Program-made: the position numbers and the translations under genes | Assembly (NCBI GenBank): GCA_003450555.1 | Contig: DMFQ01000221.1 | Location: 1 to 8,617, forward strand | DNA: 8,617 bases | Reading direction: 5' to 3' | DNA from: Ktedonobacter sp. | GTDB lineage: Bacteria > Chloroflexota > Ktedonobacteria > Ktedonobacterales > Ktedonobacteraceae | Shown here: positions 1-6,244 of the stretch, one piece after another | Layout of the letters: the number at the start of each line of letters is the position of its first letter | How positions within the stretch are numbered: position 1 is the stretch's first letter | Notes under the pieces: model-generated | Told to the model about the DNA's origin: nothing | The model's database searches: none | Seen by the model: the letters and a program-made list of their open reading frames with translations, nothing else

Positions 1-647
1 AAGCATATGTCCCTGGATATCAGGCAGATGCTGTTTGCCCCAAGTATGATCCTACCGCTGCGAATACCATGCTCGATCAAGCGGGATATACCAAAGGGGC
101 AGATGGCGTGCGTACAAAGAACGGTCTGAGGTTAGAGTTCAAGTACTCTACGACGGCAAATAATCCCTGGCGTGCCGCCGATGAAACGATCTTGCAGCAG
201 AACTTTGCGGCGATTGGTGTCAAAATCAATATCCAAAACTATTCCGCCGATACCTACTTCGGAAGCGTTTTGCCGAATGGGAAGTTTGACATCGGCGAGT
301 TTGAAGATTCGTGGACATACGACGCGGATGACTCTGCGTTGTTCGCCTGTAACCAGATTCCATCTGCTGCCAACAGCTTCGGTGGCGGCAACTATAGCAG
401 GTACTGCAATAAGCAGTTGGACGCGCTGTTCCAGAAAGAGCTGTCAAGTGGTGACCAGAATACCCGCCAACAGGTATTCAACCAGATCCACCAGATCTAC
501 CTGACTGACTTCCCTTTCATCACCTTATACGGTCCAACAGATATCGCTGTGGCCAAAAATACTGTTCACAACTATCTGCCTGGCCCCGAAGGTGCTTCTG
601 AGACCGTCAATGTCTGGCAATGGTGGTGCACCAACGGTACGTGTTAG
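1..647 (+). CDS. ABC transporter substrate-binding protein, family 5 (peptide/nickel type), C-terminal part
   Basis: The window opens inside this gene. The frame is open from base 3 and ends at TAG 645-647, giving about 214 C-terminal residues; the signal peptide, lipobox and N-terminal lobe lie upstream of the window. The stretch KYDPTAANTMLDQAGY followed by a Gly/Asp-rich turn is the usual Y-dP-x-kA-x-x-lLdeAGY block of family 5 extracellular solute-binding proteins (SBP_bac_5). A later segment with a Gly-Gly-Asn-Tyr-Ser turn, then NKQLDALFQKELSS, is the matching 'N-x-x-x-D-x-L' block near the hinge. The protein would bind oligopeptides or a similar solute outside the cell and deliver it to the permeases encoded next. 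Two cysteines (WWCTNGTC) close the chain and could form a disulfide. Substrate cannot be told from sequence. It is separated from the permease gene by 409 bases, unlike the tight spacing further down the operon. Confidence 0.93.
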   Translation, partial: AYVPGYQADAVCPKYDPTAANTMLDQAGYTKGADGVRTKNGLRLEFKYSTTANNPWRAADETILQQNFAAIGVKINIQNYSADTYFGSVLPNGKFDIGEFEDSWTYDADDSALFACNQIPSAANSFGGGNYSRYCNKQLDALFQKELSSGDQNTRQQVFNQIHQIYLTDFPFITLYGPTDIAVAKNTVHNYLPGPEGASETVNVWQWWCTNGTC

Positions 648-693
648 CATGAGTAGTAGCCTTCTTGCTACTGAGTAGCAGGCGGTGAAATCG

Positions 694-736
694 CCTCTGG
701 TTTGATACAGTTAATAAAGGGGTATCTAACCAGAGG
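694..736 (+). other. Stem-loop downstream of the binding-protein gene
   Basis: CCTCTGGTTTGATAC (694-708) pairs with GTATCTAACCAGAGG (722-736), with a single T-T mismatch and a 13-base loop. It begins 47 bases after the binding-protein stop codon. The bases after it (CCCTCTTGTACTG) are not a T-run, so it does not look like a classical intrinsic terminator. A message-stabilising or attenuating hairpin that keeps the binding protein more abundant than the permeases is more likely. A Rho-dependent or leaky terminator is the alternative. Confidence 0.6.
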
Positions 737-872
737 CCCTCTTGTACTGTTCTATTATGTCTATGTTGGAAGCCGGGCATCTGTAACGAGGTGCCTTTCT
801 CCAGCGTCTTCCGACTTGACTCGTACACTATCCTGCTAATCTAAAAGTGTGCACATACCTAGTATGTCAGGT

Positions 873-948
873 CTATTCAAAAGTCTTCGGTGCGTGGTTT
901 GGAGGCCGAGGGGGCGTAAGGAGAGGAAAAGCAGTGACTTTTGAATAG
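873..948. repeat. 13-bp perfect inverted repeat enclosing a purine-rich core
   Basis: CTATTCAAAAGTC (873-885) and GACTTTTGAATAG (936-948) are exact reverse complements, with no mismatch and no extension on either side. The 50-base core between them is G/A-rich on the + strand (for example GGAGGCCGAGGGGGCG at 901-916). I see no target-site duplication flanking the arms, so a miniature transposable element is not proven. It could equally be a long-range RNA stem or a two-site operator. Confidence 0.6.
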
Positions 949-950
949 CT

Positions 951-1004
951 TTGCATGTATGTATGTGAAAGTGCTAGTAAAAACGTAAAGAAATATGTTA
1001 CACT
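951..1004 (+). promoter_or_regulatory. Possible promoter region upstream of oppB
   Basis: TTGCAT (951-956) could be a -35 box, with weak -10 candidates at 974-979 (CTAGTA, 17-base spacer). Downstream, TATGTTACACT (994-1004) holds alternative -10-like hexamers without a good -35. None is close to consensus. The case rests mainly on the long distance to the upstream gene. Transcription by read-through from the binding-protein gene is equally possible. Confidence 0.25.
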
Positions 1005-1056
1005 GTATCCAATGTTTACCATCCTCTATGTAACTTAATGCTCGCCGGAGGTATAT

Positions 1057-2019
1057 ATGGGACGATATATTATCAGGCGCTTGCTACAGGCTCTCCTGTT
1101 GCTAGCTTTGTTATCAGTGGGCATGTTTTTGTTAATCCATGCGTTACCGGGCGGACCTGAACAGGTGTTATTTAATCCTCGTCTTAGCGCTGCTGGCCGT
1201 GCTGCCATACGTGCTCGTTTTGGTCTTGATCAGCCACTGTACATTCAATATTTGAAATGGCTGGGAAATGCTCTAGTGGGCGATTTTGGCTTCTCGTTTG
1301 TCACCAATCAACCTGTATCTGAGCTTCTGACTGAGCGTTTTCCTGCAACTTTAGAGTTGTTTAGCTTCGCACTGGTACTGGCATTGATTCTCGCTATCAC
1401 GATAGGAGTGATCTCTGCTGTGCGACAAGGGTCTGTGACTGATTACGGATTGACGACTCTCTCCTACTTTGGCATTGCCATGCCTGTCTTTCTCCTTGGT
1501 CTCTTCGCACAGAATATCTTTGGCGTCTGGTTACACATACTTCCTGTTTCAGGCACATCCACCCTAGGCTTTACCTACGATCCCTTCAATGCGTTTCTTG
1601 ATCGCTTTGAACACCTCATTTTACCGATGCTAGTGTTGGCGGTTAGCTTTATTGCAGGATGGAGTCGCTACATGCGCGCTAGTATGATCGAGGTTTCGAA
1701 GCAGGACTACATGCGCACGGCACGAGCAAAGGGTGTAGCTCCTGTCCCTCTTCTCATTCGCCATGCCCTACGCAATGCGGTGATACCGCTGATTACCGTT
1801 GTGGCACTGGATTTCGGACAGGTAGCTGGTGGCGCGACAATTACTGAGGGCGTTTTCGCCTGGCCTGGCATGGGGCTACTCTTTCTGGACTCGCTTACCA
1901 ATCGTGACTTTCCAGTGCTACTCGCCATGTTAATGATTAGCGCTGTGTTTGTTATTGGGTTCAACTTGATAGCCGATCTACTCTACGGTGTGATGGACCC
2001 ACGTATTCGCTACTCATAG
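1057..2019 (+). CDS. oppB: Peptide-type ABC transporter permease, OppB/DppB-like
   Basis: This 320-residue inner-membrane permease forms one half of the importer channel. The N-terminus (MGRYIIRRLLQALLLL) is the conserved start of the OppB/DppB family, followed by a first helix at about 9-29 and an extracytoplasmic stretch with the family's FGLDQPLYIQYLKWL block (55-69) and GDFGFSF (75-81). Further hydrophobic helices lie near 101-121, 133-158, 187-207, 242-262 and 286-310. The EAA coupling loop, DYMRTARAKGV plus the following residues to about 240, contacts an ATPase. The protein ends in the typical YGVMDPRIRYS. Length matches the family (about 305-340). The start is set by GGAGG at 1047-1051, five bases before ATG. 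It precedes the second permease by 35 bases. Opp and Dpp cannot be separated here, so the symbol denotes the subunit type and not a proven substrate. Confidence 0.93.
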   Translation: MGRYIIRRLLQALLLLALLSVGMFLLIHALPGGPEQVLFNPRLSAAGRAAIRARFGLDQPLYIQYLKWLGNALVGDFGFSFVTNQPVSELLTERFPATLELFSFALVLALILAITIGVISAVRQGSVTDYGLTTLSYFGIAMPVFLLGLFAQNIFGVWLHILPVSGTSTLGFTYDPFNAFLDRFEHLILPMLVLAVSFIAGWSRYMRASMIEVSKQDYMRTARAKGVAPVPLLIRHALRNAVIPLITVVALDFGQVAGGATITEGVFAWPGMGLLFLDSLTNRDFPVLLAMLMISAVFVIGFNLIADLLYGVMDPRIRYS

Positions 2020-2054
2020 TAGGTATCTACAACTTCTGAGAGGAGGAGAAACCA

Positions 2055-3002
2055 GTGGATATATCGGAACGACTCAATGTACCATCAACCGGGGAAGAAA
2101 TCGAACCATTTCTGGAAGTAACCCCACAATTAGTTCAGCAACGGCGGAGCCAGGGACGTATCATCTTCGACCGTTTCATACGGAACCGGGCTGCAATTGT
2201 TGGTGCTATCTTTCTCATCCTCCTGTTTCTTTTTTGTTTCGTAGGACCCCTTGTTACAACGCATAACCAACCAGATCAAATTCATGTAACCGATGTAGCT
2301 CAAACGTTAGCTGGACCTTCCTGGCAATTCCCGTTTGGGACTGACGATACAGGGAGGGATATGATGGCGCGTGCCATGGCAGGTGGTCAGGTCTCGCTAC
2401 TCATCGCTCTGATCTCGATGTTTATGGCAGTTATCGTTGGGGTCAGCATAGGCGCATTCGCGGGTTTTTATGGTGGAATAATCGACACGCTGCTGATGCG
2501 TTTTACAGATGTCATTCTGTCTGTGCCACTTTACCTCCTCCTCTTTGTCTTGTCTGCGTCATTTACAGATGGCTCCCCCAAAAGTGTGATTCTTCTCATT
2601 TCCTTCTTTGGTTGGCAATACGCCGCGCGCCTTGTTCGTGGGGAGTTTTTGTCATTGAGGGAGCGTGAATATGTACTGGCAGCTCGGACGATAGGGGCCA
2701 AAGGGTTTCGTATAATGTTCCGCCACATACTCCCCAATGCAGCAGGCCCAATCATCGTGAATGCCACGTTACTTATTGGTGTGAATATTATTCTCGAATC
2801 GGTCATGAGCTACTTCGGCTTTGGTATTAAGCCCCCCAATTCAAGCTGGGGAACGCTGGTCAGTGATGGCCAGGGCTTCTTTGATGTTGATCCTCTGCTT
2901 TTGATGGTCCCGGCCCTACTCATTTTCTTTACAGTTCTCAGTGTGAACCTGGTTGGTGACGGATTACGTGACGCACTTGATCCATACATGACAGAACGAT
3001 AG
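2055..3002 (+). CDS. oppC: Peptide-type ABC transporter permease, OppC/DppC-like
   Basis: This 315-residue permease is the second half of the channel. It begins with GTG: the strong AGGAGG at 2041-2046 lies eight bases upstream and no better ATG exists. A cytoplasmic N-terminal tail (1-46) leads to FIRNRAAIVGA, the usual OppC lead-in to helix 1 (about 46-66). FPFGTDDTGRDMMARAMAGG (92-111) is the hallmark of OppC/DppC-type proteins. Helices follow at about 115-140, 150-170, 177-195, 230-250 and 281-303. The EAA loop (about 204-228, REYVLAARTIGAKGFRIMFR) includes the Gly that docks on the ATPase. The C-terminus, NLVGDGLRDALDP, is also typical. It would pair with the OppB-like protein encoded just upstream and be energised by the two ATPases downstream. 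The substrate is inferred only from the family. Confidence 0.93.
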   Translation: MDISERLNVPSTGEEIEPFLEVTPQLVQQRRSQGRIIFDRFIRNRAAIVGAIFLILLFLFCFVGPLVTTHNQPDQIHVTDVAQTLAGPSWQFPFGTDDTGRDMMARAMAGGQVSLLIALISMFMAVIVGVSIGAFAGFYGGIIDTLLMRFTDVILSVPLYLLLFVLSASFTDGSPKSVILLISFFGWQYAARLVRGEFLSLREREYVLAARTIGAKGFRIMFRHILPNAAGPIIVNATLLIGVNIILESVMSYFGFGIKPPNSSWGTLVSDGQGFFDVDPLLLMVPALLIFFTVLSVNLVGDGLRDALDPYMTER

Positions 3003-3014
3003 AAAAACCTTAGC

Positions 3015-3038
3015 ATGGTGTCGAAGGAGTAATGAACT
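3015..3038 (+). promoter_or_regulatory. oppD ribosome-binding site with ambiguous start and a 5-codon mini-frame
   Basis: A tiny frame (ATG GTG TCG AAG GAG TAA, 3015-3032) carries the oppD Shine-Dalgarno AAGGAG within its codons and ends in TAATG, sharing one base with the annotated ATG. The two-base gap between AAGGAG and ATG 3032 is too short for good initiation. TTG at 3038-3040, in the same frame as oppD, has an eight-base gap. Either the TTG is used, or ribosomes terminating at TAATG re-initiate. No good ribosome-binding site precedes the mini-frame. Confidence 0.4.
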
Positions 3039-4120
3039 TGGGAGAAAATTTGCTCGAGGTGCAGGACCTCAAGCTCTATTTTAAAGTAAAAGCTGGCAAG
3101 GTACGGGCGGTCGACGGTGTAAGTTTTACCATTAAACCTGGTGAAAAGTTGGGTGTGGTAGGTGAGAGTGGCTGTGGGAAAAGTGTGACAGCCCTCTCCA
3201 TAATGCGCCTTATTCCCCAACCGCCAGGAGAGTATGCTGGTGGCAGTGTGTTATTCGAGGACCAGGATTTACTCGATGTGCCAGAGAGCGCTATGCGTAA
3301 AATCCGTGGTGGCCAGATCGGTATGATTTTCCAGGACCCCATGACCTGTCTCAATCCGACGATGACCGTGGGTAAACAAATTGGTGAAGGGTTGCGGATT
3401 CACCTGAAATTGAGTGGTGACCAGGCGCTCAAGCGAGCTATCGCCTTACTTGAGCAAGTGGGCATTCCTGATGCTGCTACACGAGTCAACTCTTATCCGC
3501 ACCAGTTTAGTGGTGGTATGCGCCAGCGCGTGATGATTGCCATCGCTTTAGCCTGTAATCCCAAATTATTGATTGCCGACGAGCCGACAACGGCACTAGA
3601 TGTAACTGTACAGGCCCAGATACTCGAATTGATCAATGGCGTATGTAGTGAGTTTGGGACAGCTGTTATGCTCATCACACATGATCTTGGTGTTGTGGCG
3701 GGTATGACCGACAGGGTGGTGGTGATGTACGCAGGTAAAGTGGTAGAGACGGCACCAACAGGTGAACTATTTGCTAATCCTCGTCACCCCTATACCTTGG
3801 GTTTGTTAGCATCTGTTCCTCGCCTGGATGAAAAACGGCATTCCGAATTGCGAACTATTGAGGGTGCGCCGCCCGACTTGTTGAGTCCTCCGCCAGGTTG
3901 CCCATTTATGCCACGCTGTGCATTTGCTCGCGCTATCTGTCGCACCATGCCGCCTCTCGAGCTGGTAGCCGGAAATTCGTCACATCTCAAAGCCTGCTGG
4001 GTGAACGTAACCGATCCCAACGAGCAGGCCTACGCGGATAGGAGGCGTAAAGCCAGGCTGGAAGCGACGCAAGTTGCTATCAGTACCTCGGCAGATGTAA
4101 CACTACAGCAGACATCGTAA
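3032..4120 (+). CDS. oppD: Oligopeptide ABC transporter ATPase, OppD-like
   Basis: This cytoplasmic ATPase is 362 residues as read from ATG. It shows Walker A GESGCGKS (44-51), Q-loop Gln101 in [10 protein letters not shown], the ABC signature SGGMRQR (160-166), Walker B LLIADEPT with Glu184, and the H-loop His217. SGGMRQR and the ADEPTTALD wording are typical of OppD/DppD rather than OppF. The C-terminal oligopeptide domain (oligo_HPY, from about 240) has Cys290, Cys296, Cys303 and Cys322 in a C-x5-C-x6-C-x18-C pattern, fitting the [4Fe-4S] site described for this family. The start is uncertain: AAGGAG (3024-3029) is only two bases before ATG 3032 but eight before TTG 3038, so the native start may be TTG with loss of two residues. 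The tail after Cys322 is about 40 residues and rich in Arg, Ala and Thr. The stop overlaps the next gene's Shine-Dalgarno. Confidence 0.94.
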   Translation: MNLGENLLEVQDLKLYFKVKAGKVRAVDGVSFTIKPGEKLGVVGESGCGKSVTALSIMRLIPQPPGEYAGGSVLFEDQDLLDVPESAMRKIRGGQIGMIFQDPMTCLNPTMTVGKQIGEGLRIHLKLSGDQALKRAIALLEQVGIPDAATRVNSYPHQFSGGMRQRVMIAIALACNPKLLIADEPTTALDVTVQAQILELINGVCSEFGTAVMLITHDLGVVAGMTDRVVVMYAGKVVETAPTGELFANPRHPYTLGLLASVPRLDEKRHSELRTIEGAPPDLLSPPPGCPFMPRCAFARAICRTMPPLELVAGNSSHLKACWVNVTDPNEQAYADRRRKARLEATQVAISTSADVTLQQTS

Positions 4121-4130
4121 GGAGTGTAAG

Positions 4131-5144
4131 ATGGCAGAGACACTTGTAGGGAGCAAAACACTATTAGATATCCGCGATCTCAAAATGTACTTCCCACTGA
4201 CGAGGGGTATCGTCTTACAAAGAGTGATCGGGTATGTACGTGCGGTAGATGGTATCAGTTTTACGATCGAGCAGGGTCAAACGCTTGGCCTGGTTGGAGA
4301 GAGCGGATCAGGCAAAACAACCATTGGACGCACTATTGTGCGCTTATATAAGCCTACTGAAGGGCAAATTATTTTTGACAACCAGGACCTTGCGCAGATG
4401 GGGGGAGAGCATTTGCGAGAGATACGCCGAAGGGTACAGATGGTGTTTCAGGACCCCTTTGCCTCACTCAATCCGCGCTTTACCATTGGCTCCTTGATTG
4501 CCGAGCCGATGCACATCTATAACATAGGGTCGAGTAGTGAGATTCGGGAGAAAACATCTGAATTGTTGAGTGTTGTTGGTCTACGTCCAGAGTACATAAA
4601 TCGTTACCCCCACGAGTTTAGCGGCGGACAGCGGCAACGTATTGCGGTAGCACGTGCCCTTTCAATCAATCCCGAATTTATCGTTCTCGACGAACCTGTG
4701 TCAGCACTCGATGTTTCCGTGCGCGCGCAGGTACTCAATTTGTTGCAGCGGTTGCAAAATCAATTCAACCTGACGTATCTCTTTGTCTCGCATGATCTGA
4801 GCGTGGTACGTCATGTCGCGGATCGCATTGCTGTGATGTATTTGGGAAGAATCGTCGAGCTTGCCGATCGCGATGAACTTTATGCCGCTCCCAAGCATCC
4901 TTATACCCAGGCATTGCTTTCATCGATACCTATTCCTGATCCACAGATTGAGAAGCGGCGGCACCGTATTATTCTATCGGGTGATTTGCCCAGTTCGATC
5001 AATATTCCTTCTGGGTGTCGCTTTCATACTCGTTGTCCTATGGCGCAGCAGATTTGCCGCGAGGTGGATCCTATTTTCGAACGAAAAGAAGGTCGTGAGC
5101 ATTACGCAGCTTGCCACTTCTCTGAGGAAGTCAGGCCCGTTTGA
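4131..5144 (+). CDS. oppF: Oligopeptide ABC transporter ATPase, OppF-like
   Basis: This 337-residue ATPase completes the importer. An N-terminal extension, LKMYFPLTRGIVLQRVIGYVRAVDG (17-41), is characteristic of OppF/DppF. Walker A is GESGSGKT (56-63), the Q-loop Gln is 107 in FQDPFASLNPR, the signature is SGGQRQR (164-170), Walker B is FIVLDEPVSALD with Glu188, and the H-loop is His221 in SHDLSVVRHVADR. Both catalytic halves therefore look intact. The C-terminal oligo_HPY domain has Cys296, Cys302, Cys309 and Cys328 with exactly the same C-x5-C-x6-C-x18-C spacing as its OppD-like partner. The start ATG is six bases after TAAGGAG (4118-4124), which itself includes the oppD stop, so translation of the two ATPases is probably coupled. 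It is the last recognisable gene of the operon. DppF is the alternative name. Confidence 0.94.
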   Translation: MAETLVGSKTLLDIRDLKMYFPLTRGIVLQRVIGYVRAVDGISFTIEQGQTLGLVGESGSGKTTIGRTIVRLYKPTEGQIIFDNQDLAQMGGEHLREIRRRVQMVFQDPFASLNPRFTIGSLIAEPMHIYNIGSSSEIREKTSELLSVVGLRPEYINRYPHEFSGGQRQRIAVARALSINPEFIVLDEPVSALDVSVRAQVLNLLQRLQNQFNLTYLFVSHDLSVVRHVADRIAVMYLGRIVELADRDELYAAPKHPYTQALLSSIPIPDPQIEKRRHRIILSGDLPSSINIPSGCRFHTRCPMAQQICREVDPIFERKEGREHYAACHFSEEVRPV

Positions 5145-5568
5145 AGCAGAAACCAAAGGAATGGGAGCATATTGTATGCTGTAGAAGTGCTTCCGCTTTC
5201 TATCCTGTCTCTTTGGAACCTTGAGTATGCCTTCAGCTGTATTGACACTTGGTCGCTCAAGCAATGCTGGCTGTCCTCTACCTGGTCTATGTGGAAATTG
5301 TGCGCCTCTACACTATCTGCGCATGGTGTACGGCGTTTCATGTCATCTTACTTGTATTGTTTCTCACCACTTTTATAAAGCTCCAACAGGTGATGACGAC
5401 CGAACGAGAAGAGCCTGCTACATAGGATGAGAAACCAACCCTTACCACTATGCGTAATCAAACATAAGTAGCCTTCGTGTTTATTGTAGTGCCTATTCAT
5501 AGCCCCCGACACTTAAGCAGTATATCTCGTGTTACATGTATGTCAAATCCTGGGGAAGGGGCGTATCG
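5145..5568 (+). other. Gene-poor stretch after oppF containing a VKOR relic
   Basis: No intact gene is present. A small palindrome AGCATA-TTG-TATGCT (5166-5180) lies 21 bases after the oppF stop but lacks a T-run, so a proper terminator for the importer operon is not evident. The middle contains the VKOR-like fragment described separately. From 5426 to 5550 I see only AT-leaning sequence with the 8-base palindrome TACATGTA (5533-5540) and no promoter close to consensus. Confidence 0.5.
5246..5425 (+). pseudogene. Vitamin K epoxide reductase (VKOR)-like C-terminal remnant
   Basis: In the frame ending at TAG 5423-5425, the translation includes LAVLYLVYVEIVRLYTICAW (5267-5326), then CTAFHVILLVLFLTTFIKL. 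This matches the C-terminal part of bacterial VKOR proteins: a helix with YL-x-Y-x-E, the quinone-reducing C-x-x-C (here Cys-Ala-Trp-Cys, 5318-5329) followed by Thr and His, and a last hydrophobic helix. Intact VKORs are four- or five-helix membrane proteins that make disulfides with quinone. Here the frame is closed upstream by TGA 5243-5245. The only ATG (5264) has no Shine-Dalgarno, and the N-terminal helices and first cysteine pair are missing. In another frame, 5212-5253 reads FGTLSMPSAVLTLG, which may be a scrap of the VKOR FGIP block. I judge it a decayed gene. Family assignment rests on my reading of the motif alone. Confidence 0.6.
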
Positions 5569-6084
5569 ATGAAACGTTGGATTCTACTTTCTCTCGCGTT
5601 AATTGTCGTGGTGGTGGGTGTTCTTGTAATCCGTGGCCGTCTATATACTCCTAAACCTGTAGCCTATCGATCGCATCTCACCAGGGTACCGAATAGCGCC
5701 TATAAATACTCCCTGTGTGGCGAAGCTTTTGCTTTCGCTAAGGCCACAGTTGATAATCCATATAAAACGGATTTTACATTTCATGATCCATTTCGCAAAG
5801 CAAAGGATACTATTATTCCGCGCTTTTTAGGCTTCGATAATCAGACTCAGATCGCTAGTTTTAGTGTGAAAATAATCATTGATCAGGTCGCAACCTTTAA
5901 TGATACGATTGCGCACGTACAAGGTACGGATGGTATCTCCATTCTAATTCCGAATGTCGATAGCCAATTACAGCATTCCAATGTGCCGCAGTTCATTATC
6001 AGTCTTCCAAAATATGGAGGGAGTGTAGCTGTGCTCGATTATACCTGCCCTGATCAATGGGTGTGGTCAGCAATGTCAACCTGA
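5569..6084 (+). CDS. Hypothetical membrane-anchored extracytoplasmic protein
   Basis: I do not recognise this 171-residue protein. It starts MKRWILLSLA with a positively charged tip and one hydrophobic helix at about 4-21, followed by IRGR. This suggests a signal anchor or uncleaved signal peptide with the rest outside the cytoplasm. The soluble part (about 26-171) has a patchy beta-strand look, many Asp/Asn/Tyr/Phe residues and just two cysteines, Cys50 and Cys160, which could form a disulfide. The start at 5569 is chosen because GAAGGGG (5555-5561) lies seven bases upstream. A longer frame from ATG 5536 would add 11 residues without a ribosome-binding site. It stands alone, about 420 bases after oppF, and its last 31 bases overlap the 3' end of an opposite-strand MOSC remnant. 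No terminator of its own is visible. Confidence 0.75.
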   Translation: MKRWILLSLALIVVVVGVLVIRGRLYTPKPVAYRSHLTRVPNSAYKYSLCGEAFAFAKATVDNPYKTDFTFHDPFRKAKDTIIPRFLGFDNQTQIASFSVKIIIDQVATFNDTIAHVQGTDGISILIPNVDSQLQHSNVPQFIISLPKYGGSVAVLDYTCPDQWVWSAMST

Positions 6085-6233
6085 TCGCCTGCACGCACCT
6101 GGCCACCTTGTAGGATTCGAGCCATGATCCCTGCTAGAAATACTCGCTGATCATTCTTCCTGGTGACTACTGCTTTGAGAAGGCGTGGATCAATGCCATT
6201 CAGTTGAAGACAGGGCGTCCGTACCTCCATCAT
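6054..6233 (-). pseudogene. MOSC-domain protein, C-terminal remnant
   Basis: The - strand frame runs open from 6239 down to TGA 6054-6056. From ATG 6231-6233 it encodes 59 residues beginning MMEVRTPCLQLNGIDPRLLK and continuing with VFLAGIMARILQGGQVRAGD. This matches the end of the MOSC domain: the R-x-PC block with the conserved molybdenum-cofactor-binding cysteine, then the aGimArIL-x-GG-x-vr-GD strand pair. Full MOSC proteins are usually about 150 residues or more. The N-terminal part is absent because TAA (6240-6242) closes the frame just upstream, a few bases after the exporter permease gene ends. AAAGG at 6237-6241 (- strand) lies six bases before the second ATG, so weak translation as a third gene of the exporter operon is possible. 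I regard it as a truncated gene. Its 3' end overlaps the + strand hypothetical gene by 31 bases. Confidence 0.6.
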
Positions 6234-6244
6234 ATGCCTTTATC

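Larger units (their letters stand above)
648..1056 (+). other. Structured 409-base spacer between binding-protein and permease genes
   Basis: No convincing coding frame is visible here on either strand. Instead the spacer is dense in inverted repeats: 655-660/667-672 (6 bp), 681-685/691-695 (GGCGG/TCGCC, with one G-U), 694-708/722-736 (15 bp, one mismatch), 765-772/808-815 (8 bp, one G-U) enclosing 776-780/791-795, 853-858/862-867 (6 bp, 3-base loop) and 873-885/936-948 (13 bp, perfect). If transcribed through, it would be a strongly folded RNA between oppA and oppB. In other ABC importer operons such spacers stabilise the upstream binding-protein message or cause partial termination. That role is an inference here. 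Confidence 0.6.

Noticed and set aside
607..828. A 73-residue open frame on the - strand across the oppA 3' end
   Set aside because: It covers the coding end of the binding protein and the hairpin region, has no ribosome-binding site and no recognisable domain.
873..948. The 13-bp inverted repeat as a proven miniature transposon
   Set aside because: No flanking target-site duplication is visible and only one copy lies in the window, so it is listed only as a repeat.
2810..3220. A 136-residue - strand frame across the oppC-oppD junction
   Set aside because: It lies antisense to two well-supported genes and shows no family motif.
5166..5180. AGCATA-TTG-TATGCT as the terminator of the importer operon
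   Set aside because: The stem is only six AT-rich pairs and is not followed by a T-run.
5221..5430. A 69-residue + strand frame after oppF, starting at TTG
   Set aside because: It has an implausible composition (many Cys, His and Arg), no ribosome-binding site and overlaps the VKOR-like frame, which makes better protein sense.
954..5543. CATGTATGT shared by the oppB upstream region (954-962) and the hypothetical-gene upstream region (5535-5543)
   Set aside because: Nine bases of low-complexity sequence at different distances from the starts (about 95 and 26 bases) are not enough to call a common regulatory site.
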